Shown: piece by piece, positions 16,239-25,853 of the stretch
Layout: the number at the start of each line of letters is the position of its first letter
How positions within the stretch are numbered: position 1 is the stretch's first letter
DNA from: Chlamydiota bacterium
Lineage (GTDB): Bacteria; Chlamydiota; Chlamydiia; Chlamydiales; JABDDJ01
Length of the DNA stretch: 41,001 nucleotides
NCBI GenBank assembly: GCA_013287645.1
Contig: JABDDJ010000021.1
Span: 1-41,001, forward strand
Direction: 5' to 3'
Made by a program: the position numbers and the translations under genes
Notes under the pieces: model-generated
Seen by the model: only the letters and a program-made list of their open reading frames with translations
What the model was told of the DNA's origin: nothing
Database searches by the model: none

Positions 16239-16825
16239 TTTTTCTGCTTATTCAAAGATTCATCTAGAGCTTGGTTAAGTAAGAGAACATTAACACAAGG
16301 TTTTCCAATGATATCCAAAAGGCGTTTTTCAGTATTCTTATCGATAAGTTCTGTCAGGTCCTTTTTTCCCTTTTGTGGATCTAGTGACCTAGCTTTAATG
16401 ATTCTGTCAATCTGAAAATAGGCTGCTTTGGGGCTAATATGAGGGTCTAATCCGCTTCCAGAAGCATATAAAAGTTCGCTAGGAATGGCGGAATTAGAAT
16501 TACCTGCAGCTTTTGCAATAACCTCTTTTCGTTCCCCCACAGCTTTTTTTAATGCAGCACTGGTAGGTCCTAAATTACTTCCACCGGAAGGAAGTGGGTT
16601 GTAGTCAACGGAAGAGGGCCTTGGCCAAAAGTATTTGTTATCAGTAAATTTTTGAGCGATGAGTTTGGCACCGACAATTTTATCTTGCGAAATGAGAAAA
16701 TCTCCATTCGCTCGTTCATAAAAGAAGAGTTGAGCTATTCCAGTAATGATCAGCGGATAAATAACGCCGGTTAGCAAGATCATCCACAGAAATAAGCGCA
16801 AAGCTGTTGACCATAAGTTTGTCAT
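16235..16825 (-). CDS. kdpC: K+-transporting ATPase subunit C
   Basis: 196 residues, the usual KdpC length. One N-terminal membrane helix ([20 protein letters not shown]) is followed by a soluble domain with the family signatures [24 protein letters not shown] and [19 protein letters not shown]. KdpC stabilises the KdpFABC complex and assists nucleotide binding by KdpB. It overlaps kdpB and kdpD by four bases at each end, a tightly coupled operon. No odd residues were noticed. Confidence 0.96.
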   Translation of the reverse strand: MTNLWSTALRLFLWMILLTGVIYPLIITGIAQLFFYERANGDFLISQDKIVGAKLIAQKFTDNKYFWPRPSSVDYNPLPSGGSNLGPTSAALKKAVGERKEVIAKAAGNSNSAIPSELLYASGSGLDPHISPKAAYFQIDRIIKARSLDPQKGKKDLTELIDKNTEKRLLDIIGKPCVNVLLLNQALDESLNKQKK

Positions 16826-18918
16826 AGCACCAACCCAAAAAAAGTAAGGATAAGATCGATTATTTTTATTCCAATGAAGGGGGCGATAATCCCTCCAAGT
16901 CCATAAATTAAAATGTTGCGTCTCAGTAATTCGTTTGCTGACTGGGCTTTATAATGGACACCTTTTAATGCTAAGGGAATCAAGATAATAATAATCAGTG
17001 CGTTGAATATGACGGCACTCAGAATGGCACTCTTAGGAGAATGAAGGAACATAATGTTTAGTACAGATAAGGGACCTTGGACCGTTTCTACTGCGTATAG
17101 AGTGCTAAATACGGCTGGTATGATGGCAAAATACTTTGCTACGTCGTTGGCAATACTAAATGTAGTCAATGCTCCACGGGTCATCAGGAGTTGTTTGCCT
17201 ATCTGGACGATATCAATGAGCTTTGTGGGACTGCTATCTAAATCCACCATATTTCCAGCCTCTCTAGAGGCTTGAGTGCCTGTATTCATGGCCACAGCAA
17301 CATCTGCCTGTGCTAAGGCTGGAGCATCATTAGTGCCATCTCCTGTCATAGCCACAAGACGCCCTCCAGCTTGCTCTTTTTTGATTAGAGCCAATTTTAT
17401 TTCAGGTGTCGCCTCGGCGATATAATCATCCACGCCTGCTTCAGCAGCTATTGCGGCCGCTGTTAAAGGATTGTCGCCGGTAATCATGACTGTCCGTATG
17501 CCCATCTTGCGCATTTGGGCAAACTTTTCTTTGATCCCTCCTTTAACGATATCTTTAAGGTGGATAATTCCAACTATTTTTTCATTATCGCTAACTAGAA
17601 GAGGTGTTCCTCCATTTGTGGAGATTGTCTGAATGGCTGCATCGATCTGTTCTGGATAGACACCGCCCAAACTCTCAATATGTTTTTTAATAGCTTCTGA
17701 AGCACCTTTACGGATGCGGCGAACCACATTACCAGAACCGTCAGTGAAATCGATTCCACTCATGCGAGATTTAGCTGAAAATGGAATAATGATCGAATTT
17801 GTAGGGTCTAGAGTTTCTGCTCTTAGGCCAAATAAAGTTTTTGCAAGAACAACAATGGAGCGACCTTCAGGAGTCTCATCAGATAAAGAGGCCAACTGTG
17901 CGATAGTTGCAAATTCTTTTTCACCCACGCCAACGACTGGCAAAAAGGCTGAAGCCATCCGGTTTCCAATGGTGATTGTACCGGTTTTATCCAAAATCAG
18001 TAGATCGATATCTCCTGCAGCTTCTACAGAGCGGCCACTCTTTGCGATCACATTGCGTTGTACTAAACGGTCCATGCCAGCAATTCCTACAGCACTTAAT
18101 AGAGCGCTGATGGTTGTAGGGATTAAGCAGACCAGGAGAGCGATTAAGACAGGTAGAGTAACAATATGAGAAAGGTCTTGATTGGCAGCCGCAGAGCTAT
18201 AATCGGAAAAAGTCTTTAAAGAGCTTGTTGTCATTAAAAAAATGATTGTTAGTCCAGAAAGTACGATGTGGAGAGCAATCTCGTTGGGAGTACGCTGCCT
18301 TTTTGCTCCTTCTATGAGATTGATCATGCGGTCTAGAAAACTGTTTCCCAGTTCAGAGGTAACTCTGATAGTGATACGATCGCTTAGCACCTTTGTACCA
18401 GCTGTGACAGCGCTACGATCTCCCCCACTTTCACGAATAACGGGAGCCGATTCACCCGTTATAGCAGACTCATCGATAGTAGCAACGCCATCAATGACTT
18501 CACCATCAGCAGGAATGACATCTCCCGCATCGCAGATGATGATATCACCTCTTCGAAGTTCATTAGAGGGCGTTTTAAATTCAATTCCATCACGTATTTG
18601 TCGAGCATAAGATTCGATCTTAGCTTTTTTAAGTGTCGCTGCGTGGGCCTTACCTCTACTCTCAGCAATGGATTGAGCAAAATTTGCAAAAAAGACTGTA
18701 ATCCAAAGCCAAAAAGTAATTTGAATGTCAAACCAAGAAGTTCTTCCCTGAAATATTTCAAAAAGCGTGTAAACTAGCGTAACAATAGCCCCAATATAGG
18801 TCACAAACATGACAGGATTCTTATACTGAATTTGGGGGGTAGACATAATGATTGCTTCTTTCATTGAACACACAATCATTTTTTTATCCAGTAAGCTAGT
18901 AGTATGTCTGTTTTTCAT
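16822..18918 (-). CDS. kdpB: K+-transporting P-type ATPase subunit B
   Basis: 698 residues. The phosphorylation motif is DKTGT with Asp310, and the actuator loop TGES (AITGESAP) and hinge [16 protein letters not shown] are present, all required for a P-type ATPase. The N-terminal region aligns with E. coli KdpB from the first Met (MKEAI...NPVMF), which supports this start. KdpB hydrolyses ATP to drive K+ uptake through KdpA at very low external K+. It begins 7 bases after kdpA ends and overlaps kdpC. The TGES serine that is phosphorylated for inhibition in E. coli is kept. Confidence 0.97.
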   Translation of the reverse strand: MKNRHTTSLLDKKMIVCSMKEAIIMSTPQIQYKNPVMFVTYIGAIVTLVYTLFEIFQGRTSWFDIQITFWLWITVFFANFAQSIAESRGKAHAATLKKAKIESYARQIRDGIEFKTPSNELRRGDIIICDAGDVIPADGEVIDGVATIDESAITGESAPVIRESGGDRSAVTAGTKVLSDRITIRVTSELGNSFLDRMINLIEGAKRQRTPNEIALHIVLSGLTIIFLMTTSSLKTFSDYSSAAANQDLSHIVTLPVLIALLVCLIPTTISALLSAVGIAGMDRLVQRNVIAKSGRSVEAAGDIDLLILDKTGTITIGNRMASAFLPVVGVGEKEFATIAQLASLSDETPEGRSIVVLAKTLFGLRAETLDPTNSIIIPFSAKSRMSGIDFTDGSGNVVRRIRKGASEAIKKHIESLGGVYPEQIDAAIQTISTNGGTPLLVSDNEKIVGIIHLKDIVKGGIKEKFAQMRKMGIRTVMITGDNPLTAAAIAAEAGVDDYIAEATPEIKLALIKKEQAGGRLVAMTGDGTNDAPALAQADVAVAMNTGTQASREAGNMVDLDSSPTKLIDIVQIGKQLLMTRGALTTFSIANDVAKYFAIIPAVFSTLYAVETVQGPLSVLNIMFLHSPKSAILSAVIFNALIIIILIPLALKGVHYKAQSANELLRRNILIYGLGGIIAPFIGIKIIDLILTFFGLVL

Positions 18919-18925
18919 GAAACCT

Positions 18926-20617
18926 CTAAAAAGAGCGATTCTCTAACATTAAAAGATGTTCAACAAAAGGCCCTAGGGCTAGGGCAGGAAAAAATGTCAA
19001 CGCGCCTACGATCATAATCACACTTCCTAAAAGGATAAAAAATAGGAGCGTGTTAGTGGAGAATGTACCTGCAGAAAGAGGCGTAACCTTTTTTCTAGCT
19101 AATAGCCCTGCGACAGCTAAGCTAGGAAAAATAATGGCGATGCGCGCGACGAACATTACAATCCCCAAAGTTAAGTTAAAATAAACAGTATTAGCATTAA
19201 GACCCGCAAAAGCGCTGCCATTATTTCCAGCAACAGATGTATAAGCATATAGTATCTCAGATAGTCCATGAGGGCCTTGATTGCTTATACTCGACAGAGC
19301 AACGGGTAATACACTAGAAATACCTGCGCCCAATAAAATAAGGATTCCCGGCACTAAAATAGCTGCCATCACCCATTGAATTTCACGCTTTTCAATTTTT
19401 TTTCCCAAATATTCAGGAGTTCTGCCCACCATTAGCCCAGAGAGGAAAACTGTGAGTAGAACGAACATGATCATACTGCAAAGTCCAACTCCCACCCCGC
19501 CAAAAATAAGCTCTCCGAGCATTATATTAAACATAGCTATACCGCCTGTCAGAGGCGCCAAGCTTGAGATCATGGCATTAACAGAGCCATTTGCAGTACC
19601 CGTCGTAGACACTGTCCATAAAAGGCTGCCAAAAGTACCAAAACGAGTTTCAACTCCCTCATAGACAGGAAAGGCTTCCAGAATAGGATCACGCACACTC
19701 TCTGCATAATAGGAAATTCCCACTCCAAATACCCAAAAAACCAACATGACTAAAAATAGCAGCCATCCATGCTTTCTCGATCCAATCATGATCCCATAGG
19801 TATAGGTTAAGGCTGCCGGGATAAGGACAAGGGCAAGTGTTTCTAAAAAATTAGTTAATGCTGTTGGGTTTTCAAATGGGTGTGCGCTATTAGCGTTAAA
19901 AAATCCACCACCATTGGTCCCTAGCTGCTTAATGGCTATCTGTGAAGCCACAGGACCTAAAGGAATGGTTTGTTTTGCATTTTCGAGAGTCGTTACCTCT
20001 ACATAAGGCGAAAAAGATTGAATGACCCCTTCTCCTGCTAATACGATCGCAAATATCAGTGAAAGAGGTAAAAAAATGTACACGGTGGATTTAATGAGAT
20101 CTTCCCAGAAATTTCCGATCGTCTCGACAGTCTTTCGAGTGATTCCACGGATCAAAGCGATAATGGTAGCCATACCTGTAGCCGCACTCAAAAAATTTTG
20201 GACAGTTAAGCCAAGCATCTGAGTCAGATAGCTTAGAGTAGTCTCGCCCGAATAAGATTGCCAATTGGTATTCGTGACAAAGCTGATAGCGGTATTGAAA
20301 GCTAAATCCCAGGAGACGCCTGGGAAATTCTGCGGGTTAAGAGGTAAATAATATTGTATAAGCTGTAATAAAAAAAGAAACAAAAATCCAAATAAATTTA
20401 ATAAAAAAAGAGCTTTTGCGTACTCTTTCCAGTTCATTTCAATCTTATAATTGACATTACTAACGCGATACGTTATTGTTTCTAGCCAACCAAGAATAGG
20501 AGTTGCAAAAGTCTGCTGACCTAAAAACACATTCGCCATATACCTCCCTACTGGAGGAGTAAGAGCGATCAGAATACCAGAGAAAATTAGGAATTCTATC
20601 CAAATATGTAAAGACAT
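18926..20617 (-). CDS. kdpA: K+-transporting ATPase subunit A
   Basis: 563 residues starting at the ATG at 20617, eight bases after GAGG; a TTG two codons upstream would leave no room for the ribosome site. Multiple membrane helices and the selectivity-filter segment [20 protein letters not shown] are essentially identical to the family consensus. [10 protein letters not shown] and [13 protein letters not shown] are further filter repeats. KdpA is the membrane channel-like subunit that binds K+ with high affinity. kdpF lies 15 bases upstream. Confidence 0.97.
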   Translation of the reverse strand: MSLHIWIEFLIFSGILIALTPPVGRYMANVFLGQQTFATPILGWLETITYRVSNVNYKIEMNWKEYAKALFLLNLFGFLFLFLLQLIQYYLPLNPQNFPGVSWDLAFNTAISFVTNTNWQSYSGETTLSYLTQMLGLTVQNFLSAATGMATIIALIRGITRKTVETIGNFWEDLIKSTVYIFLPLSLIFAIVLAGEGVIQSFSPYVEVTTLENAKQTIPLGPVASQIAIKQLGTNGGGFFNANSAHPFENPTALTNFLETLALVLIPAALTYTYGIMIGSRKHGWLLFLVMLVFWVFGVGISYYAESVRDPILEAFPVYEGVETRFGTFGSLLWTVSTTGTANGSVNAMISSLAPLTGGIAMFNIMLGELIFGGVGVGLCSMIMFVLLTVFLSGLMVGRTPEYLGKKIEKREIQWVMAAILVPGILILLGAGISSVLPVALSSISNQGPHGLSEILYAYTSVAGNNGSAFAGLNANTVYFNLTLGIVMFVARIAIIFPSLAVAGLLARKKVTPLSAGTFSTNTLLFFILLGSVIMIVGALTFFPALALGPFVEHLLMLENRSF

Positions 20618-20632
20618 TGACAATTCCTCACT

Positions 20633-20722
20633 CTAAAATTTCTCTGGATATAGCAACGTGTAAATCAGATACACGAGGATGAGTAGAGTCAAAATTCCAG
20701 CAATAATGAATTCGGTTTGCAT
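20633..20722 (-). CDS. kdpF: KdpF small membrane subunit
   Basis: A 29-codon gene directly upstream of kdpA encodes MQTEFIIAGILTL, LILVYLIYTLLY and then PEKF. It is a single membrane helix of exactly the length of E. coli KdpF (29 residues), with a similar C-terminal (A/P)E(A/K)F end. KdpF is a lipid-like stabiliser of the KdpABC complex. Too short for most gene finders, it is supported by position, length and hydrophobic pattern. It makes the operon kdpFABC-D. Confidence 0.9.
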   Translation of the reverse strand: MQTEFIIAGILTLLILVYLIYTLLYPEKF

Positions 20723-20761
20723 GTGACCCGACAGCAGTTCAAATTTCTTTTTTATTACACT

Positions 20762-20781
20762 AATTTTTTTTTAAAGCAAAG
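20762..20781 (-). promoter_or_regulatory. 20-bp A-tract motif upstream of kdpF, shared with 25652-25671
   Basis: On the minus strand this reads CTTTGCTTT, then nine A, then TT, identical over 20 bases to 25652-25671. Downstream on the minus strand lies TAATAA at a 16-base distance from TTGCTT, so the block could be the -35 and spacer of the kdp promoter. It also lies in the leader of the divergent AAA+ gene, whose start is at 20790. No KdpE-like operator was recognised. Confidence 0.4.
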
Positions 20782-20789
20782 ACGTATAT

Positions 20790-23609
20790 ATGCTAGTTTC
20801 TAACCCCCTTTATTCGAATGGAATTTATAACCACTTTAAAAAAAATACTGATTCCTTAGAACAAGACATCTATGAAGAAGTCTCCCTAGAGGAAATAGCA
20901 GAAAATCAAGAAGAATCATTTACGAGACAAACAGAAATTAATCAATTGATTGATTACCTCTCCATAGAAGGTCACAATGCCGTTGTTATTTCAGCTGCAT
21001 CCCAACTAAGAAAAACCCATCTTGTCAATAGTCTTATTAAGTATTCTCATTCTGCTGCAGCCCCCTCCTATTTTAAAGATAGACGCTTTGTAAAGCTAAA
21101 AATTCCTGAGAAAGCCTCACGCGCATTACGAAATCTCCAGAATGAAAAAGATAAGCCCATCTTAATCATTGAAGAAGCGCAGACAGTTTTTGAAAATACA
21201 TCCCAATGCGAACTTCTTAAAGCCAGAATTCCCTGTCATAAAGTCCCTATTATTGTCTTATCCACACAATCCTACGGCAAAAACACCTTTTTGGCTGATC
21301 AAGAATGGTATAGTAAATTTCATCATCTTTCGTTAAAAAATTTGACTATCAACGAGACTCTTCAAATTCTTCAAAGCACTAAGACTAAATATGAAAAAAA
21401 GCTTCAAGAGACCTATTTTCCAAATAACCCTATACAAATTTCCATCCATGACGAGGCAATAGACTCTATCATCAAACTGTGTGATGAATACTATGTCAAT
21501 GAACCCTTACAAGATAAAGCTCTTAAAGTTTTAGAAATCGTCTGTTCGAAAGCCATTCACTCAAAGAGTGCACAGCCTGATGCCCTCTCTATCGAAATTA
21601 CAATGGAAGATGTAAAGATCTACTTTCAAGAATATGCAAATATTAGTCCTATAAAACTCACCGCAGATTTAAAAAAAATTGAAGAAAGATTTGAAGTTAG
21701 CCCATTTCCACCCGATGAACCGCTCATTAAATATTCAAAAGACTTGAGAGCCCTCGTCATTAAAGGGGAGATTAAACCGGTCTTTGGAAGAGACGACGAA
21801 CTGAAACAAATACAAAAAATATTATGGAGCGCCAAAGCGAATAATGTGTTGCTAGTAGGCCCCTCAGGATGTGGAAAGACCAGAATTGTAGAAGGTCTGA
21901 CCTATCTTATCCAAATGGAAAAAGTATCTGAATACTTAAAAGATAAAGCTGTGCTCTATGTCCATCTATCGACGTTATTATCTGGAAACTATGACCAAAG
22001 TCCCGAAGAAAAATTAAAATTATTCTTTGAATCAGCTGCGCGTTACGAAGGCACTTTCATACTCGTCATGGACGAGATTCATCGCCTATTTGGCGCAAAT
22101 CAACTATCTCAAGAATCAGCTAAAAGTTATGCAAACGAGCTGAAGCTACAGCTTGAAAAAGGAAAATTACGCTTAATAGGAATCACAACTTCAGAAGAAT
22201 ACAGAAAATACATAAAGTGTGATCCAGCACTCAAACGAAGATTTACAACGATCACAGTAGAACCATTAACGCCCGATCAATCGATTCAAGCTATCCAGCA
22301 AGATAAAGCAAATCTCGAGCTAGAGTACTTAAAAACACATCATAGACAGATCACCATTACTCCCGAAGCCATTCAAGCAGCCGTTCATCTTGGTCTTGAG
22401 TTCAATAAAGAAGAACATCTCCCCTCTTCTGCTACCACACTACTCGATCAAGGATGTGCAAACACCCTGTTTGAAGAGTCAGGGAATGAACCCCTCATCA
22501 TCACTCAAGAACACATCATTGCAACCGTAGCTGAACAAACCAGGACAAGTAAAGAATCCATTACAGAAACTTACAACAAATGTCTTACTCGTATAATGGA
22601 CAACTCCATTCCTCACACCTCAAGCTTAATGAAGTTCACCACAGACTTAAGCGCTAAAGTACTCCAAGGTGAATTCAATCAAGTCTTTGGTAGAGAAAAA
22701 GAACTCAATGAAGCCATCGAAATTTTAGGAGCCATAGAGTCCAATAACGTGCTATGGGTCGGGCCAGCAGGCTGCGGTAAAACAAGACTTGGCGAAGGCC
22801 TAGCCTGGTTTATTCAGCAAGACAAAGTTCCTAAATATCTAAAAGATAGAAAAGTACTCCTATTTAATCCACGCGACCTCATAGCAGGAACCAATTATCG
22901 CGGAGACCTTGAGCGCAATATCAAAGAATTTTTAGACAGCGTCAAAAAATACGAAGACAAATTTATCCTTGTCGTGGATGAAGCTCACCGATTAATGAGC
23001 GCAGGCATCCACTCACACCAAGCCACAGGCCTAGCTGATGAATTCAAAGAGCTCTTAGGACGCGGTAAACTACCTATGATCCTACTCACCACCCATCAAG
23101 AAGCTAAATTAATCAAAGTAGACAGAGCCTTTTATCGACGCTTCACTAAAAGCAAGATTACCCCTTTTACACCTCCACAAGCCATCGCTGCAATCAATCA
23201 AGAAAAAACTTTTATACAAACAAAATATCAAAAAACACATCAACGCTCCCTTGAAATCACCACCGATGCTGTCGAAGCAGCCGTCTATTTAGCCCCAGAC
23301 TATAGCAAAAACGAAGGACTCCCCTCAGGAGCAATCAAACTCATTCATATAACCTGCGCAAAAACGCTCAATAACTCCAACGAACAGCAGGTCATTGTGA
23401 ATGAATCAGACATTCTAGACACAGTCGCTCAGAAACAGAATACAACAGAAAAAAAACTTCTCAAAAAATTAAAAAAGCTCCAAGCAGAGCCGAGCGAATC
23501 TTTTTCTGTTTTAAAGCGCATACGATCCATTTGGAAACACTTTTCCAAAATGTGCAAAAGATTCTATGATTACTTGCGAACTATCATTGAGAGAATCCAT
23601 GTCAGATAA
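20790..23609 (+). CDS. Triple AAA+ ATPase with ClpB/ClpA D1-like modules
   Basis: 939 residues, no signal peptide. Module 1 (about 35-275) is degenerate: SAASQLRKTH at 68-77 in place of a Walker A, and LIIEEAQ (Glu128-Glu129) in place of Walker B. Module 2 has Walker A GPSGCGKT (357-364) and Walker B ILVMDEIHR (Asp428-Glu429). Module 3 has GPAGCGKT (658-665) and ILVVDEAHR (Asp730-Glu731). Modules 2 and 3 share the leading VFGR and the ALKRRF/AFYRRF arginine-finger region with ClpB D1, spaced 301 residues apart. There is no Clp N domain, no D2 and no ClpP-binding loop. The C-terminal tail is strongly basic. Likely an NTP-driven remodelling protein, target unknown; coupled to a MazG-like gene. 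Confidence 0.86.
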   Translation: MLVSNPLYSNGIYNHFKKNTDSLEQDIYEEVSLEEIAENQEESFTRQTEINQLIDYLSIEGHNAVVISAASQLRKTHLVNSLIKYSHSAAAPSYFKDRRFVKLKIPEKASRALRNLQNEKDKPILIIEEAQTVFENTSQCELLKARIPCHKVPIIVLSTQSYGKNTFLADQEWYSKFHHLSLKNLTINETLQILQSTKTKYEKKLQETYFPNNPIQISIHDEAIDSIIKLCDEYYVNEPLQDKALKVLEIVCSKAIHSKSAQPDALSIEITMEDVKIYFQEYANISPIKLTADLKKIEERFEVSPFPPDEPLIKYSKDLRALVIKGEIKPVFGRDDELKQIQKILWSAKANNVLLVGPSGCGKTRIVEGLTYLIQMEKVSEYLKDKAVLYVHLSTLLSGNYDQSPEEKLKLFFESAARYEGTFILVMDEIHRLFGANQLSQESAKSYANELKLQLEKGKLRLIGITTSEEYRKYIKCDPALKRRFTTITVEPLTPDQSIQAIQQDKANLELEYLKTHHRQITITPEAIQAAVHLGLEFNKEEHLPSSATTLLDQGCANTLFEESGNEPLIITQEHIIATVAEQTRTSKESITETYNKCLTRIMDNSIPHTSSLMKFTTDLSAKVLQGEFNQVFGREKELNEAIEILGAIESNNVLWVGPAGCGKTRLGEGLAWFIQQDKVPKYLKDRKVLLFNPRDLIAGTNYRGDLERNIKEFLDSVKKYEDKFILVVDEAHRLMSAGIHSHQATGLADEFKELLGRGKLPMILLTTHQEAKLIKVDRAFYRRFTKSKITPFTPPQAIAAINQEKTFIQTKYQKTHQRSLEITTDAVEAAVYLAPDYSKNEGLPSGAIKLIHITCAKTLNNSNEQQVIVNESDILDTVAQKQNTTEKKLLKKLKKLQAEPSESFSVLKRIRSIWKHFSKMCKRFYDYLRTIIERIHVR

Positions 23610-23979
23610 AAGCCATGATGCCCTAAAAGCCGTTGAAATGGCAGAAATAGAAGCCAAAGAGTTTGGCTTTTATTGGGAGCATATTGAACAACTGACAGAC
23701 CAGATCCAGAGCGAATGCCAAGAAATTTTAGAAGCCTGGCAAAAAAACAGTAAGGAACATATAGAGGAAGAGATCGGAGATCTCCTACTTGCAGCAGCCA
23801 GCTTAGCCGTTTTCTGCCAGGTCGATCCCCACACAGCCCTAACCCAAAGCTGTGACAAATTTAAAAAAAGATATACAAATCTAGTTGCCCTAGCTAAGAA
23901 AGATGGCCATTCCAACCTCAAAAACCAATCCTTCGAGACTCTCCTCTACTATTGGAAGCTAGCTAAAAACAGTTGCTAA
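23599..23979 (+). CDS. MazG-like NTP pyrophosphohydrolase
   Basis: 126 residues from the ATG at 23599, preceded by GAGAG and overlapping the AAA+ gene by 11 bases. The helical core contains QSECQEILEAW and then EEEIGDLLLAAASLAVF, the EExxE...ExxD metal-binding arrangement of MazG/all-alpha NTP-PPases. FKKRY and the C-terminal helix fit the single-domain MazG type. The expected reaction is hydrolysis of an NTP to NMP and PPi, as housecleaning or stress control. Full MazG has two such domains; this is one. Coupling with the AAA+ gene suggests a shared function, not yet definable. Confidence 0.8.
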   Translation: MSDKSHDALKAVEMAEIEAKEFGFYWEHIEQLTDQIQSECQEILEAWQKNSKEHIEEEIGDLLLAAASLAVFCQVDPHTALTQSCDKFKKRYTNLVALAKKDGHSNLKNQSFETLLYYWKLAKNSC

Positions 23980-24028
23980 GCAAAAATTTTTCCAGTATTT
24001 AAAAAACTAAATGTATGGGAGAAAGGCT

Positions 24029-24397
24029 ATGAATTCGTCGGACGATCTATATAATGCCGCAGTGATCGGAGAGAATGGAAATAATCCAGATGTCACCTTT
24101 ATTGCCGAAGGAAAACGTTTGCATGCTGTTGAAGAGCATATAGCTAAACTAAAAAAAGACAAAGCTGATCCTAAACTCGTTTTACCTCTAATGCGCAATG
24201 CCTACAAAGTTATCTTAGATTTTGCAAGAAGAACCATGCCCGAGACGTTCGACGAGATAGAATTAAAAGAAATTTCCTTAAAGCCCGAAGAGAAGGATCA
24301 ACTCATTGAAAAGATCCAACATATCTACCAGCATCTCCATCACCGCGACCGCAACGAACTGTCCAGCCTGATCCACCACAAACACTATTCGCTTTGA
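24029..24397 (+). CDS. Small helical protein of unknown function
   Basis: 122 residues from the ATG at 24029. GGAGAAAGG lies just upstream, which decides against an in-frame ATG at 24011. No signal peptide or membrane helix. The sequence is mostly helical and charged (EEHIAKLKKDKADPK, KPEEKDQLIEKIQHIYQHL) with a His-rich tail (HLHHRDRNE, HHKHYSL). I do not recognise a family. It follows the MazG-like gene by 49 bp and may be in the same operon; a long palindrome follows. Confidence 0.6.
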   Translation: MNSSDDLYNAAVIGENGNNPDVTFIAEGKRLHAVEEHIAKLKKDKADPKLVLPLMRNAYKVILDFARRTMPETFDEIELKEISLKPEEKDQLIEKIQHIYQHLHHRDRNELSSLIHHKHYSL

Positions 24398-24420
24398 ATC
24401 GTTTGATAATATGAAGTAGA

Positions 24421-24538
24421 GAGAGGTTCACCGCAGAGCCGCAGAGAGCGCCGAGGAAGCGCAGAGATTTTATTTTCTTTAAAAAAATCTCTCTGCGTTT
24501 GCTCAGCGCTCTCTGCGACTCTGCGGTGAACCCCTCTC
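24421..24538. repeat. Long intergenic palindrome, CCGCAGAG type
   Basis: Arms at 24421-24470 and 24484-24538 match as reverse complements with a few mismatches and small indels (TTCACCGCAGAG, GCAGAGAGCGC blocks) around an A/T-rich loop. It lies between the convergent small gene (+) and TIGR03118-like gene (-), where it may terminate both. It is the same subtype as 40411-40554. Confidence 0.92.
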
Positions 24539-24546
24539 AAGTTTAC

Positions 24547-25596
24547 TTAGTGACGATGTCTAATTGATCCTAATAAGCCATTTGATTCACCATTAGGTCC
24601 TGATGAAAAGAATAGCGTATGCTTATCTTCATGGCGTGGGTCACATTTGTCAAATGCTATTGCCCATAGACCATCAATAAAAATAGGATTGCCACTTGTA
24701 TCATTAAGTGTCCCTAAAAATGCTCCTGAACGACGATCAAACGCATTGATATGACCATCACCGAAATTTCCGACCAATAACGCCTTACTAAATGCTCCAA
24801 AATGATGTGGCGCTATTGTTACCCCCCAAGGAGAGTTAAGTGCGCCATTGGAAATAAGACGCTTAATAAAATAGCCCGTTTCTGTGAAGACATCGACAAA
24901 TCCATTTCCAGGACCAGCTTGATCATCATGATTTTGTGGAGACAACTGCTTAGCAAAAGTTATATACAGCTTGTCATCTAAATAAACCACATTGAATGGT
25001 GCAAATCCTGCAGGTATGGTTGGATCTGTAAATGATTTGATCAAATTAAAGTTTGAATCAAACATATCGATTTGGCCGTTATGAAAGTCTGTTGCAAAAA
25101 GAAAATGTTCGTGGTCAACCTCTACTTTTGCGAGTCCTTTATACACAGCACCTACTCCAGATCTGTCGACAACGACAACTGCAGTATTCGAATTTAAAAA
25201 AGGGCTCCAGGCCAAAATAGTACCTGATTCTGTAGCAAAAATTAGCTGAGCTGGAACACTTGTCGAGCCAATATGAAATTCACAGCAAGAATTGCTATGT
25301 ACTATTCCTGTCGGACCTCCTGCCACATTGACAGGTGCGCCAATGATTCCACCTAATGGAGTATAAGATGTGGAAAGATCAGTTCCATTGTCAGAAACAA
25401 TAGGATCTCCGAGATTATCAAATGTCAAACCCCAAGGATTTACCAAGTTTGGGTCGATAGTAAACGCTCCGAAACTAGACGTATTAGCGATGATTTTCGA
25501 AACGACATAACTGTTTGTGTGAGAAGAGAGCAAAGGCTGAGAGATTAAGCCCATCAGAAAGAGAAATAGGCTCACGCTTTTAAATAAATTTTTCAT
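24547..25596 (-). CDS. TIGR03118-like exported beta-propeller-type protein
   Basis: 349 residues from the ATG at 25596, chosen because GGAGGAG lies just upstream and a signal peptide begins there (MKNLFKSVSLFLFLMGLIS). The mature part has repeated WG/PWG strand motifs (VNPWGLTFDNLGDPIVSDN, NSPWGVTIAPHHFG, DGLWAIAFDKCD) and ends SSGPNGESNGLLGSI. This matches the TIGR03118 family, which is predicted to be an NHL-like beta-propeller of unknown function. Upstream is the 20-bp A-tract motif that could form its promoter. An extracytoplasmic binding role is inferred. Confidence 0.78.
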   Translation of the reverse strand: MKNLFKSVSLFLFLMGLISQPLLSSHTNSYVVSKIIANTSSFGAFTIDPNLVNPWGLTFDNLGDPIVSDNGTDLSTSYTPLGGIIGAPVNVAGGPTGIVHSNSCCEFHIGSTSVPAQLIFATESGTILAWSPFLNSNTAVVVVDRSGVGAVYKGLAKVEVDHEHFLFATDFHNGQIDMFDSNFNLIKSFTDPTIPAGFAPFNVVYLDDKLYITFAKQLSPQNHDDQAGPGNGFVDVFTETGYFIKRLISNGALNSPWGVTIAPHHFGAFSKALLVGNFGDGHINAFDRRSGAFLGTLNDTSGNPIFIDGLWAIAFDKCDPRHEDKHTLFFSSGPNGESNGLLGSIRHRH

Positions 25597-25651
25597 GTAG
25601 ACTCCTCCAAAAATGATTAATATACACCACTTCAAATGAATCTATATGCCA

Positions 25652-25671
25652 AATTTTTTTTTAAAGCAAAG
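25652..25671 (-). promoter_or_regulatory. 20-bp A-tract motif, candidate promoter of the TIGR03118-like gene
   Basis: Identical to 20762-20781 over 20 bases. On the minus strand TTGCTT is followed, after 17 bases containing nine A, by TATAGA, a fair -35/-10 pair for a sigma-66/70-type promoter. The predicted start lies about 40 bases upstream of the ATG at 25596, with GGAGGAG between. No other copy was seen in this window. Confidence 0.42.
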
Positions 25672-25771
25672 CCCAGAAAGTGGACATTCATGGACTAAGA
25701 TGGACATTTATGGTCTAGAATGGACTAAGTGCTGTCCATTCTAGTCCATAAAAGTCCACCGCTTCTTGGGA
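25672..25771. repeat. Palindrome with TGGAC pentamers at 10-bp period
   Basis: TGGAC occurs at 25681, 25691, 25701 and 25721, with TGGTC at 25711, each exactly 10 bp apart. The opposite strand form GTCCA occurs at 25734, 25744 and 25754, also 10 bp apart. The outer ends (CCCAGAAAG and CTTCTTGGG) also pair. The right arm matches the left with two 10-bp units missing. It lies in the divergent gap between the TIGR03118-like and TraB/GumN-like genes. The exact helical spacing suggests an array of protein sites on one DNA face; alternatively it is another mobile palindrome. Confidence 0.85.
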
Positions 25772-25793
25772 TCTTGATTTAATTAAATATAAT
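25766..25793 (+). promoter_or_regulatory. Candidate promoter of the TraB/GumN-like gene
   Basis: TTGGGA (25766-25771) and a perfect TATAAT (25788-25793) stand 16 bases apart, about 60 bases before the ATG at 25854. The -35 hexamer matches the consensus at only four of six positions and overlaps the edge of the TGGAC palindrome, so binding there could affect this promoter. Confidence 0.37.
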
Positions 25794-25853
25794 AAGTACA
25801 ATAAAAATAACAATTAGTATATAGTATATTTAATTGTATTACGAGGGGTTACT

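Noticed and set aside
25681-25758. Regular short repeats that might be a CRISPR array
   Set aside because: The units are 5 bp at 10-bp steps with an inverted arm; there are no 25-40 bp repeats, spacers or cas genes.
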